Origin: Nectonema munidae
Lineage: Eukaryota; Nematomorpha; Nectonematoida; Nectonematidae
Assembly (NCBI GenBank): GCA_030549495.1
Contig: JAUIRK010000157.1
Span: forward strand, 603,501-667,500
Direction: 5' to 3'
DNA: 64,000 nt
Of this stretch, positions 30,831 to 41,990 are shown one piece after another. The notes below the pieces were generated by a model. That model made no database searches. It had not been told where the DNA came from and worked only from the letters and a program-made list of their open reading frames with translations. Made by a program: the position numbers and the translations under genes. The number at the start of each line of letters is the position of its first letter. The first letter of the stretch is position 1.

Positions 30831-33800
30831 CTACTACATGTGATAAAGATTGTTTTAGCTGCAAGAATCTACTCTGATTTATTTTACTACTATAGTTTAA
30901 ACTAATCTTAATGCTGTTATGATGTAGGAATCGCAATTTTGATCCCTACTTTCGAGCTGAATCCTGTCTACGGCCTTTTGGCTTTTAGATCAGTTCTCCA
31001 ATCATGTTTTTTTCTTCTACTAATTATATCTGTGTCTTTCAAATGCATCTTGATTACATATATTAATTTTGATAAAATAAAATTATTAATAATATAATAA
31101 TATATGTATAAAACTCTTATTATAATCTATAATACTGTAAACTATTTTTGAAATATTAAAAAGTTTTAAATATTAATTCAAAGTGAATAATTATTATTAC
31201 TCTTGGTAATTTTTTAAAGCAAATTTAAAAACTTTTTAAAATAGAAAAAAATAGCATTGGTAGATTAACTTTGAATCTCAGCAGGAAAAAGTACAATCAA
31301 CTTTTGAAATATATAATTTTATAAAGTTGCAGTACTTTGACCAAGATTTTCAAGAATATGTAGACTTAGAAAAAATAATTTTGATATTTTTTACTCAACA
31401 AAACAAATTAAAGTAAGAGTTTATTATGGCTTGGAAAACTGTGAATATTTCCAAGAAAAACCATTATTTTCTAACAATCTAAAGAAAACTTGTCACTGAA
31501 TATCAAGGAAATCTAATAATAATTAACATCTTAAGCAAATGAGAGTAGAAGAGTATGTGTATATTTTTAATTTCACTTTTGAAACAAATAAATAATTCTA
31601 TATTTTAAGAAATCCTTGGCCGAGAAAGTTCGAGTTTCGAATGACATCCCTTAGGGAAGTCTCAAGAATGAAGAAAAGTTAGAAAAGATCTTTCCAAAGT
31701 TTTTGATTTTATTAATATATACATGCTACACAGTTTGAAGACGGATTGTAAAACGTATACTTATTATTTTAAAGTTTTTTCTACAGATACCATACATCAA
31801 CTATGTATATGGAAATGGTTCAATCCCTTTCTTATTTATCTTCTAATGCACAATTACCTTTTGAATCAAGGAAAGTAATGAATTTTTTGTTTTTTGCTTG
31901 TTTTGTTAAAAAATTGTTTCGATTTATTGGAAAGAGCGCCTAAAATATAAATAGGGAAATGAGAGGAAATCACGTGATTCATTTTTGCATGAAGTCAAAT
32001 TGAAAAAAAGAAAGAAAAGTTTCAGTTCTGGGGAATGAAAATTATTTAGAGGATTTGACTTCTGAAGAAATTACAAGGGTATTATTTTAAGACTTCTCGA
32101 GATGAAAACAAGCTACATTTCTAAACTAAGGAAAGATATTGTTTTGAACTCCTTTTCAACAAGTGAAATTTTAAATGAACCTTTTCTTAGAGAATAGGAA
32201 CAAGTAAGTTCTATGAAATTTAATTTTAATATAATTATCACAATTTTAACATTTTCTAGTTAAACGGTGAATTTGCTCGCTTAGACGTTCAAAGTTGAAT
32301 AAAAGTTATTAAAAGTCATTTTTACGTCAATGTTTAAAAGGCATTTTAATGCATTCAACAAATTAGTAGCGACAGATAAAGTTTCTCCATCACAAAATAA
32401 AGTTTTCGAAGAAATGTTGCTTTGCAGTACAAAAATGAAAGTAAACTCTTATTTTTACACTTTAAAGTGTTATATTTTTTAATTCAATAGACTTGGGATG
32501 GATAGCTCGACTTTTGACTTTATCCAAAATATGTGGAGAAGATTTGGAAAGATATTTTATCTTTGAAAGTGGAGATCCTTCAGAACAACATCTGCAAAAA
32601 AAAAATTTTTCTTAACAATTGATAGCAACAGGTTTTGTGAAACTGACACATTTATTGATTTTTCATTGGCCTTTTAAGCACGATATATTGATTCAATTTG
32701 AAATACCCGGAGCAGCTAGAAAAAAACTTTCTACTTTTTGCAAAATAATTTCCTTGATACTGAATGGAAAGTAAATATGCCAAGAAGATTTTTCAATTTT
32801 TCAAAAGAAGGAAACTTAATTAGAAATTTTTGTGTTTTTTTATACTTTTCATATAATTTGTAATTTATCAATAAAAATAAAATGTTTGCTTTTTTTGAAA
32901 TTCATATTTTTCAATTCATAAATCAAAAAACTAAAAAAGTTTGGTAAAATATTTAATTACGACAAACATTCAAGTTAATAAATTAAATTAATAAATGTGG
33001 ACTACTATTTCAGTTAATACAATTAGTGCATTACATTAAATTTTAAAGTAAGGGATACAGTAGGGTAACTATTTTAGTTAGTTCGTTAACTTATAATTAC
33101 ACTATATCGCTTTAGTGAATTAACTTTTGTTGAATTAACCAATTTTTTATCTGTCAACTGTCATTTTACTTACACGTGTTCTTTGAATCAATTGATCAAT
33201 ACTTTTGATTACTCTTAAGCAAACTCAATTTATTTAATTAATAAATGATTCTGATTGCGAAGGGAAAGTGCAAAATGATCTTTATGAATTGACTTGCAAT
33301 ACATATTTCATTATGATTGTCGTTTATTCAGATTTTACAATAAGGCCTTTTAATTTTTCTAACGTTTAAAACTTAAGCGCTTGGTTCACAAACGAAACTT
33401 CTTTCGTGACTAAAGGAACTCCTAACTAAGGATAATTGAGAATTTGACTTACTCACGCCGCACTACAAAGATCCCATCTTTCACAAATTCCAACTTAAAC
33501 GGTGTTCACTTTGGATTAACGTTGAAAACTGCATTTAGCGTAGTGTGTGCGTTGAACTGGGGGACACGTGAGAAACATATGGATACACGCAATCGCAATG
33601 AAGCCCACCTTCAGTTTTTGTGTGCGTTTTCTTACTAACCCCTCCCCAATACAATTATTTAGATTTAGTTATTATGGCGATATTTCAATTAATAAATATC
33701 AAACGACTTTTATACAAAAAAATAGAGAAATAAATATAAAATAAATTTTTTCAATAATAAAAATTAAATATAAAAAATATTAAAATTCATATTTTTAACC

Positions 33801-34988
33801 AAATTTCTGAACTTCCTCTTATAATATGTTAAGAGAGTTCTTATAAATTTTGTGAGAAAAATGTTAAGAGCAGCTAAATCTAAAAAAGGTTACGATCAGA
33901 GTCAGATCTATATATCCTATATGTTCTCTTTATCTCTAAATTAGTCTTTGGAAAACAGACAATTCATATGTTCTAAGATTTATCTAAATTGATAAAATAA
34001 CTGTAATTGTGAATATTTTCGAAATTGGCCAGAATCATTATTAACCTAAAAATTTTAGGGGGGTCAACTGCCCCTATCGATTGCGCCTGTTCACATATAA
34101 ATTAAATACATGTAAAACACATTAACAATTGAATACTTCATTGATGATAAGATATTCAAACTTAGAAATGTGTTTCCCTTTTGGCGTTTCCAATATCTCA
34201 ACGTACTTGATAGAGAAAGGAAAATAAGAAAGAATTCTTAGGTAATCACGAGCAGAAATGCTGGGGCAGGACGCATTTTATTAGAGACAAAACGTCAATT
34301 GCCGGTGTCTGGTTAAAAGGGCCCACTACGAACACGGCCACACTTTTCAAAATTTATTTTTAAAATTTTAAGAAAATTTTGATGAAAGTATACACATCTT
34401 CATTCACAATAGGAGCTTATATTTTAAGTTGAGACAATGCACCCTTTTAGTGTTTTGCCTGAGATCGAAGAATCATTTAAGGCAAACTCTATATTAGGCG
34501 CATTCATTATCTACAAAAGGACGATTTTAGCGATCATTCTTTATCATCTATTTAGAGTTTGTTTGTTATTTTGTTAAAATTCGGGAGTTTTCATGTTATC
34601 TCAGTATATTTATTTATCTAATTTAATGCTATTTTTAACTTGGGTATTTAAAAGCTGGTTAAGCAATAAGGTTAATTTGCGAGTACGTTTATCAGTAAAT
34701 TCATTTACTAGTTAATTAATAAAGTTTGTTAATTTGTGATTTAGTGGCTTGGATTGCTAGTTAGGCATATTACACTGTATTTTGTAGTTTCAGTGGATGT
34801 CGCTAACTCACTAGTGACACACGTGTAGAACTTTAAAGATGACACCTTACCATGAAAAATTGACGAAAACCCACTTACTTACTTTTCGTATTCACTAAAC
34901 ATACTTTATATTATAACTGACAAAACAATGAAAGAGACGAAATATATAAAAAAAGACTTTTAAGTGCTCTCATAATGAAAAAGTTAAT
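30831..34988. other. Long AT-rich stretch without a recognised gene
   Basis: No gene supported. A weak + strand coding-like text occurs near 32490-32590 (LGWIARLL, then DLERYFIFESGDPSEQ), which might be another piece of the family at 29260-30830. A patch of higher GC at 33440-33640 carries a 64-residue open frame I do not recognise, and on the - strand a good donor-like GTGAGTAAGTC near 33446-33456. The remainder is simple AT-rich DNA. Confidence 0.4.
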
Positions 34989-34994
34989 TTTATT
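34989..34994 (-). terminator. Polyadenylation signal for the AKAP7-like gene
   Basis: AATAAA on the - strand, 94 bases past the TGA of the AKAP7-like frame, in A/T-rich DNA with no competing signal nearer. Position and strand fit. Confidence 0.5.
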
Positions 34995-35087
34995 TCAAAT
35001 CAAATTAGTTGGTGTAAGAAAAGATAGCAAGCGTTGGTAAGGAAATGATCACATTGAAATCATTCATTTGACATATCAAAATGTGAA

Positions 35088-35735
35088 TCATTGATTATTA
35101 TCTTCGAGAGTAAGAGGAAAAGTGTCTTTCAAAGTGAAGCCTTCAAAGCAATAAACTGACATCTGTGTAACAGTCTGTTCTCCAATAGTAGTTGTTCCAC
35201 TATCCACTTCTAAAGTTGTCAGTTTATCTCTAAATGATTGAACTTTATCTAATTTAAATTCTTTGGTAATTTTAAAATAAGTTGTATTGTATTCAATAAT
35301 CTTTTCAGATAGTTGTTTTTCTGCTACTTTTTCCTTAATTATTTTCTTCAATTGCGATAAATTCGTTAAGGCGTCTACACTTTTTTCCTCATCGACATAT
35401 GAAACAACATTTCTTTGGGGAATAGTTAAATTCTTAAAGAATAAAGAACCAACATTTTCACCATTATTTGCATAACTTTTAAACACCTCTTTAAAAATGC
35501 TATCAAAAATTATGAAGTTTTCTTCATTAGCTTTGAAGACCAAGAAAGTAAGCCGTAAATCTTTTAAAGGTATAAGCTTTTCGTACATATCTTCTTTAAG
35601 CAAATCATGTACTTTTTGCACATATTCAGTAATTTCTAAACTATTGATGGGAATAGACACTTGGCACCACTTCGTTTGATCAGCGCTGAATCTTCCAATT
35701 CTCAAACAAAATATGAGCAAAGAAAAAAGGATAGC
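35088..35735 (-). CDS. AKAP7-like 2H-phosphoesterase-fold protein, terminal exon, catalytic motifs lost
   Basis: An uninterrupted 210-residue frame ending TGA. It reads CQVSIPINSLEITEYVQKV, LKEDMYEKLIPLKDLRLTFLV, NVVSYVDEEK, TTYFKITKEFKL and FRDKL. This follows the AKAP7 NLS/2H domain: (F)VSIxI...EI...VQ, ALxPLxxLHITLLV, VVFVxVxEG, HLTFMKLSR. Active 2H enzymes use two H-x-(T/S) motifs. Here the first is RLT (in KDLRLTF) and the second NTT (in EYNTTYF), so both catalytic histidines are absent. With no internal stop this suggests a maintained non-catalytic protein, perhaps a nucleotide- or RNA-binding one. The 5' limit uses the acceptor-like TTTCATTTAG (- strand) at 35736-35745; an acceptor closer to RIGRFSAD is possible. 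Upstream exons were not identified. It could also be an expressed retrocopy. Confidence 0.65.
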   Translation of the reverse strand, partial: AILFSLLIFCLRIGRFSADQTKWCQVSIPINSLEITEYVQKVHDLLKEDMYEKLIPLKDLRLTFLVFKANEENFIIFDSIFKEVFKSYANNGENVGSLFFKNLTIPQRNVVSYVDEEKSVDALTNLSQLKKIIKEKVAEKQLSEKIIEYNTTYFKITKEFKLDKVQSFRDKLTTLEVDSGTTTIGEQTVTQMSVYCFEGFTLKDTFPLTLEDNNQ

Positions 35736-35745
35736 CTAAATGAAA

Positions 35746-38700
35746 CAATATGTACAGTAAAGAAGAAACTTTGTATACCATTAATATTATTATAATTGTG
35801 AAATGAAGTCATGAAGCGAGTTTTTGCTGTTTCGCAAAAGGCCCCTATCCCTTATTTTTAGGTTTTGGGGCTCATGTTTGTTGTTGTATTGATTTGATGA
35901 AAAGTTTCAATGAATTTATCCAACTTTTTGAAATCTATTTCGGCAGTACAATGCAGCATGGGCATGCAGAGCTCAAGGGAGCAGAAGTTGGGATTAACTA
36001 CACCGCCCCTTAAATGTTCCAATGTATTACACGCATAGAGGCACCTACTGTTATGTTCATTAAGCATTCTAAACAGCTAAGACGGGAGATTAAGTCCTAA
36101 GAGGGACACCGGTTCAAGAAAATATCTAATACAGGGCATTAAGTGAATTAACTCAATGCTACTCGCATACTTACCAATAAAAAATATACTATACACATGG
36201 TATAAAAAGTGTAAAAGAAATACGCGACTGTATATTTATTCTATATTTAGAGCTATATAAGATAAGAAAATATAAAAAAGCAAATGATGGCACTGCAATT
36301 TTAGAAAGATTTTTTTAACACTCACAATATAACCGTGACTTTTAGCTTAAATTTTCACGCAGGCATGACTACACATTTGTCCATGGCGGTTTTCTCATGA
36401 CATGGATTATGTGTTGGTACCCAAGAATATAGTTCTATCCTCCGGGAGGGGAGTTACTTTTCGTCATATTCTTGGTAGCCCACTGCAATACGCTGTAATT
36501 GAATAAATACTTTAAATTTTCTTCTTCATTGATATTTCATATTCTGGCATCAGCGTAAGTAATGCTTTTTATCACGGAGCTTTATTTTGTTTGCTTATTT
36601 TGATTTCCACGAGTGTTAGACACTTGGTAACACCCTGTTGCAAACAGTTGTAGCATCAATGAAGTGATACATTATTATACTGATTTTCTAATTTGACTAC
36701 AGCCTGAAATCCTTTGCCTTAATAAGTTTGAAAATAAAATTGAAATAACAAATAATTTTCTGATATTAATCTAAGCATAAAAAATCTGGTTTCTCAGAAT
36801 TTTAAGAAGGGTTGTATCAAACAACTTCTCTCAGCTGATTTACAATTTCAATATAACTGCTTTAGGAGAAACATGGAGTCGTTGTAACTTTTTTTTGACA
36901 TCTTCAAGTTTTGTCACTCCTTGCATTTTCTTGCCAATAGGTATATTTCTAGAACCCCTTGATAATTTATGATTTTGAAATTACGTTGAGTTATGCATCT
37001 TTTACAATTAATATGTTTCTTTATCTGCCCCTTCCCACTTTTACTCTCAAATAAAATGATAGAGCATGTGCAGTGCTCCGCTGAGAGTGGATAAGGCGGA
37101 GAAGGGGGGTCCAATATGGCCGCACAATTCATTTGTATTAACATGCAATTAACAAAATTCGATGGAAACATTAAAGAAGGAAATTAATATCCACCAAGGC
37201 ACTTATGTTAGGTACGCAACTGCGTTTGTGATCCAGTTAATCATTTTATACTTGATGAAAAAAGCTCTTTGATTTCCTTCTAAAACTTCACTCGAGTGAA
37301 TTTATTAAAATAAACTATTCCTCTAAATGTAAGAAAGGTAATATTGGAATAAGAAATTTTATAAAGATATTTTCATCAAATCTTCAAATGTTAAACAAAA
37401 CTTGGCACCAACAAAGGAGATATGAAAAGTAGAATTATGAAATTCTTCGATCTGGAACCTTTTATTTGTAAATTCATTGCGGAGACGTATTAGACTATTA
37501 GATCATATAGAGTAACATTTTGTAAAAATGAATTTTTGGATGATCTATATACAAAAGCAGTGCAATTAGATGCTAATCTAGACTACGCGCGTACTACAGA
37601 TGGAATATCAATTGACATCATCTTAGGGATATGATATACGACTCTTTTCAGAAAATTAAACTTGTTTGATTAAACTACACCTTGATCGCGCTGGAATAAA
37701 TTCACCGCTGTAATACATTTTCTTGAAGTGACATTGAAAGCACGGAATGCTCTTTCGGTTCCTTTAATAATGCAATTAATTTCTTCAAAGTTTCTAAACA
37801 TGCAAAAGTTTGCCTCCTATCAAAAAATATGGCAAAAAACAATTCCAAAATTATTGCCATACAACCTTGTTTTTCATCAATGGACTTGTATACAAACAAA
37901 TGTTTGACAACTTCATAGTAGCAAAAGTTTTCGTCATGATATCTCTTTGGTTGTTTAAATTAGAAATGGTAAGAAACTAGGAAAATCCATCCTTTACCTT
38001 TCCTTCAGATGATTTCTCTTGAATCAATGAGGAAACTAGTATTCTGTTCTTCTTCACACACATCATCAGCATTAACAGGTCTTAGAGAAGTATCACTAAA
38101 GCGTTCTCTATCCAGATTTAAAAACATAAAGAGTGTACCTCACGCTTAAATTTTATGTCGATTTATTATTTTCCGTTTTCATCAACGCCTTATTCAAGTA
38201 TGGCAAATTTTATGTTTTAAATTTAAAAAGTAAAAACATTTTTGTAAAAGCCAATTATTGCAGAAAGGTTCAGCATTTCTTGATTCGAGAAAATCCCGTC
38301 TTGGTTTGCTTCGAACAAGTTGAAATTAAGTAAAACAAATTTTCTTGCAAAAACTTTTTTTCTTGTACTGATTCGGCCTTCTATCGAGTTTTTTGAATCG
38401 CTAAAACTTCTTTCTTGTTAGCAAACGTTTTGAGCATTGTTGCTGTCCAACTGTTATTTTCCTTTTTGAAGTTGTCGATATCAATTTAATCTTTCAAAAC
38501 ATCCTCATTATGTTCGAGTATAGGCGTGTGTTATGTGCCTCGCTTCTCAAAGTTGTCCTCTTTTGTTTGTATTTCATTATAAATAAACCCATCAATCTTT
38601 TCCTTGTTTTTTCTTTTTTCGAGAATCTTTCTCGTGATTTGAATTTTTCTCTTCATGTTTTCAAAAATGTAGGGGCTAGTTTTTGTGAATGCTCAATTAG

Positions 38701-39108
38701 CTCTATTTGCATAACCATATTGGATAAAAGCGTATTTGAGATCATAAGTTGAATGAGATACCAAATTAATAGAATGGCAGACTTAAATTTTTAAAATTTT
38801 TATGAACTGGTCTCATTATCTTTTTTATCTTATTGCTGTTTTGCAATGGATGTATTTGAGTAAGTAGTCTGACGCTAGTTAGTTAGTTATGTTGATTAAA
38901 ATTTTTATAGCTTTGTATCTCTGAAAAAGAACATGCAAAATAAAACTCAGTATCTAAAATATGCATCCTTGCTTTCTATAGCAGCCATAATAGCGTGGTT
39001 AAAGTCATCGTTTACTCATCCAAAAAACAACATTGTCATTCCTATTCGTCAGGGATGCTACTTTTTCCTCACAATTAGCACGTGACATATACATTGTACG
39101 GTGCCGGG
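35746..39108. other. Stretch with unassigned short frames
   Basis: Open frames at 35858-36067 (-) and 37702-37899 (-) read like protein (FFAIFFDRRQTFACLETLKKLIALL in pieces) but match nothing I know. The 38.0-38.7 kb region reads charged text on the - strand in broken frames. These may be decayed or fast-evolving exons of the AKAP7-like gene or of unknown repeats. A hairpin lies at 36416-36480. No firm gene. Confidence 0.35.
36416..36480. repeat. Nested hairpin
   Basis: GGTACCCAAGAATAT (36416-36430) pairs with ATATTCTTGGTAGC (36466-36479), one C bulged, and the interior carries CCTCCGGGAGG (36439-36449), a second stem. The stem-in-loop layout could be a structured RNA or a small fold-back element; I cannot tell which. 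Confidence 0.5.
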
Positions 39109-39185
39109 TCAAAACGCCCGAAACCAAAACGCCCGATACCAAAACGCCCGAAAAGCAAAACGCCCAAAACCAAAACGCCCGAAAA
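39109..39185 (+). repeat. 15-bp minisatellite, AAAACGCCCGA-containing
   Basis: Five copies of (C/G)(C/A)AAAACGCCC(G/A)A(A/T)A follow GTGCCGGGTC, with spacing about 13-15 bases. Each keeps AAAACGCCC. Such runs are often found at the end of repetitive elements, and here the array directly precedes the 115-bp repeat region. Confidence 0.8.
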
Positions 39186-39244
39186 TAATAATTCGGCTTC
39201 TCTTTCTCCGCTACCCGTTGTTAAGTGAAAAAAGTCAATTTTTC

Positions 39245-39940
39245 AGTTGTCAATAGAGACACGATTTTTCGTCTATAATTCAATCAAGTTATGTCAAGAG
39301 GCCAAAAATTAATTAAAATTATAAATTTGAAGATATAAAATTTGAAAATTTGAAGTTTTTAGTTCTTCAAAGAAGCACGAGATTTGGTACAAAATAAAGA
39401 TATGATTTTTTCAAAAGAAAAATTTAAATTAAAGTATAAGTTTAAAATTTTAAAAATTAAGATTTTTTAGTTGACGATAGAAAGACTATATTTTCTCGAC
39501 AATTAAATTAAGATTTTGTCAAGACTCAAGAGACAAAAAAATCATTCAAATTAAAAATTTATTAAATATAAAATTCAAATAATTTCAAGTTTTAGTTGTC
39601 CATAGGAACACTAAATTTCGTCGACAATAAAAATATGATTTTTTTAAAATCCAAAGGAGTTAATTCAAAGTATAAGCTTAATTTTCTTATATTTCAATTT
39701 ATTTAGTTGTCAATAGAGAGAACGTTACTTCGACAATAAAATCAAGATTTGTCAATAGCTAAAAAATTTATCCAAAATATAATAAATTTAAATATAAAAT
39801 TTTGAAAATTTCAAGTTTCTTAGTTGTCGATAAAAATACAAGATTTTTTCAAGTCAAAATTTTGTTACGAGCAAAATAAATTTATTTGAAACCAAAATGG
39901 AATATACATAAAATGTTGAAAATTATTATAAGTTTCATTC
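39245..39940 (+). repeat. Decayed satellite with about 115-bp period, six units
   Basis: Each unit starts AGTTG(T/A)C(A/G)ATAGA-like (39245, 39361, 39469, 39594, 39705, 39822). A CGA(C/T)AATTAA/AATAAAAT block follows, then GATTTTGTCAAG..., A(A/T)TTCAAA(T/G)TATAA and TTTGAAAATTTCAAG. Spacings are 116, 108, 125, 111 and 117. Units are roughly 60-75% alike by eye, so the array is old. Confidence 0.75.
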
Positions 39941-40024
39941 GAAATCTTTTCAAGTAAGGATGATAATTAATGTATCTTTTTATATGGGCAAAGTTTGACA
40001 AGAAAATTTATGTGGCGTTGCGAT

Positions 40025-40637
40025 TAGAGCTTCTGTCTCGAGATTTCTCGTGTCTCGAGAATTTTAGAATTTTTTTATTTCGTGATTCTCGACAAATTTT
40101 TGTCAAGACTCAAGAATTTTAAACATTTTTTATTACTGAAAACATGTTAAATTTTGAATAAATATTAATAAAAATAAATTTCTATTCTATTTAAGTCGAA
40201 TCTGTTGATGAGTTTGAAGAAGAATCTCTAACTCAAAGTTTAAATAGAGAATTAAAGAATTCATGTATGATAAAAAAAGAAGAAAAAGTTAGTACAATAG
40301 AAGAAGAACTACAGATGTTCAAACAAAACAAAAATTTTCATTTATCAGAATCGATGCAATTGTTAAAAAATTCTCTTTTATGCATCCAACCAACTTCTTG
40401 TCAATGCGTAATAATCTTCTCAAATGTATCAAATATTTTATCTCCAAAACGATTGAGTTTGAAAAACGAATCTTTAAATGCTCTTGTTTTTTTAAAAAGT
40501 TATTTTACTAATAAAACAAAATAAATTTTTTTTCGTAAAATATTTTTAATATTTTTTAACTTCTCGAGTCTCGAGAATCATATATTTTTTTTCTCATTTC
40601 TCGAGAATTAAATTTTATCGAGAAATCAGAAGCTCTA
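40025..40637 (+). mobile_element. Non-autonomous hAT element with target duplication
   Basis: A 613-bp element with perfect 11-bp terminal inverted repeats TAGAGCTTCTG / CAGAAGCTCTA and CTCGAGA-rich subterminal sequence at both ends. It is flanked by GTTGCGAT (40017-40024) and GTTGCGCT (40638-40645), an 8-bp target duplication with one later change, the hAT hallmark. Inside, 40190-40524 encodes only the C-terminal hAT dimerisation region: LSESMQLLKNSLLCIQPTSC, then LSLKNESLNALVFLKSYF. This matches the family's L...LxxAxxxIxPTSxxxERxFS...LSxxSLNALVFLKxYF, but the ER-FS core is altered. It arose by internal deletion and cannot move itself. Confidence 0.9.
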
Positions 40638-41239
40638 GTTGCGCTGTAGTTATCAAAATTAAAATGTGGTAGTGAATTACTTTTGAATGGAGCATTTTGA
40701 GGGGGAGCAAAATCCGGCAAAGAAGTAGAATTTTTGGAGGCGAAAAGGTGGCCTTCTTTTCCTCGCTTTCTTTTATACCGAAGCGTAGCGTTGAAGCTGA
40801 GCTTGTCTAGACTAAATGTAAACACGTATTTTAGGGAGGTAAATTTAATTGTTTCACGTTTTATCATTCTGGACTGAACACTCTGAAGGGAAAATAGGAA
40901 GGGGTCTGATTCATTCTGCACCATTAGTAATAAAACTCTGCTAAGTCACGTAACAAAGTAAACAAATGGGAACGTTTTCTTTCTAAAACACCTGCACAAA
41001 AGTAAGGAAGAAAATCGTGCTCTCAGCATCGTAATATTTGAAAAAGCATGCTCACTGAAAGTTAGAGGTAAATTGTAATGAATATCAGAGGTATGGCAAG
41101 ACCTCCAGGGAGACTTTTAGTTTCGTATGTGCATAATTTGATAAAAATTAATTATTAAAGACTAGGTTTATCTTTCAATTTTAAAAGTAAGGGGAGCCAA
41201 CGATATATTTAAAAAGAATAAATATTTTTTGATTTGAAC

Positions 41240-41640
41240 ATTTTTCGATTCTTTGATTATTCGACAAATATAATATTTAAAATCGTGCAAATTGCAAAGT
41301 ATAGGTAATAACTTTTGTAACATCGTATGAGGTAGCAAAATATGAACAGAAAGTTTGATATTTTTTTATTTTTTAAAGATTATTTTTCGATTCTTTGATT
41401 ACAGAATTTTATTTTGATTATTTGACAAATATAATATTTAAAATCGTGCAAATTGCAAAGTATAGGTAATAACTTTTGTAACATCGTATGAGGTAGCAAA
41501 ATATGAACAGAAAGTTTGATATTTTTTGATTTTTTAAAGAATATTTTTCGATTCTTTGATTACAGAATTTTATTTTGATTATTTAATAAAATATATTATT
41601 TAATATCGTGAAAAAATTAATAACTTATCTAACATCCTCT
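41240..41640 (+). repeat. 161-bp tandem repeat, two near-identical units plus a decayed third
   Basis: The run GACAAATATAATATTTAAAA to AACAGAAAGTTTGATATTTT begins at 41263 and again at 41424 with almost no differences over more than 100 bases. A third unit from about 41580 is diverged. A similar AATGAGGTATATCAA / GAACAGAAAGTT text recurs at 41795-41845. Confidence 0.85.
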
Positions 41641-41685
41641 CCCCGAATGAGGTATATCAATTCTTACATCTAGCAAAATATGAAC

Positions 41686-41990
41686 TGATAGGTTGGAGAT
41701 GAATTATCGCGGTATACAGGTTGGAGATGAACCATCGTAGTATACAGGTATAATGTATATAGGTAATAACTTATGTAGCATTGTCTCTCCGAATGAGGTA
41801 TATCAAATCTTACATCTAGCAGAATGTGAACAGAAAGTTGAACATTGTCTCCCTAGTTATTTGTACATGGAATAGAAACCATCGTAGTATACAGGTTAGA
41901 GATGAATCATCGTAGTATACAGGTTGGAGATGAATCATTGTAGTATATAGTTTGGAGATGAATCATCGTAGAATACAGGTTGGAGATTAT
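41686..41990 (+). repeat. 28-bp minisatellite in two runs
   Basis: The unit CAGGTTGGAGATGAATCATC-GTAGTATA repeats about twice at 41686-41750 and about four times at 41880-41990. Neighbouring CAGGTT starts (41892, 41920) are 28 bases apart. The two runs are separated by a piece of the larger repeat. Confidence 0.85.

Noticed and set aside
37702-37899. A host gene on the - strand
   Set aside because: The frame reads like protein but has no recognised family, splice partners or start, and could be chance in AT-rich DNA.
39109-39185. A CRISPR-like array
   Set aside because: The repeats are about 15 bases with no unique spacers and the DNA is eukaryotic; it is a minisatellite.
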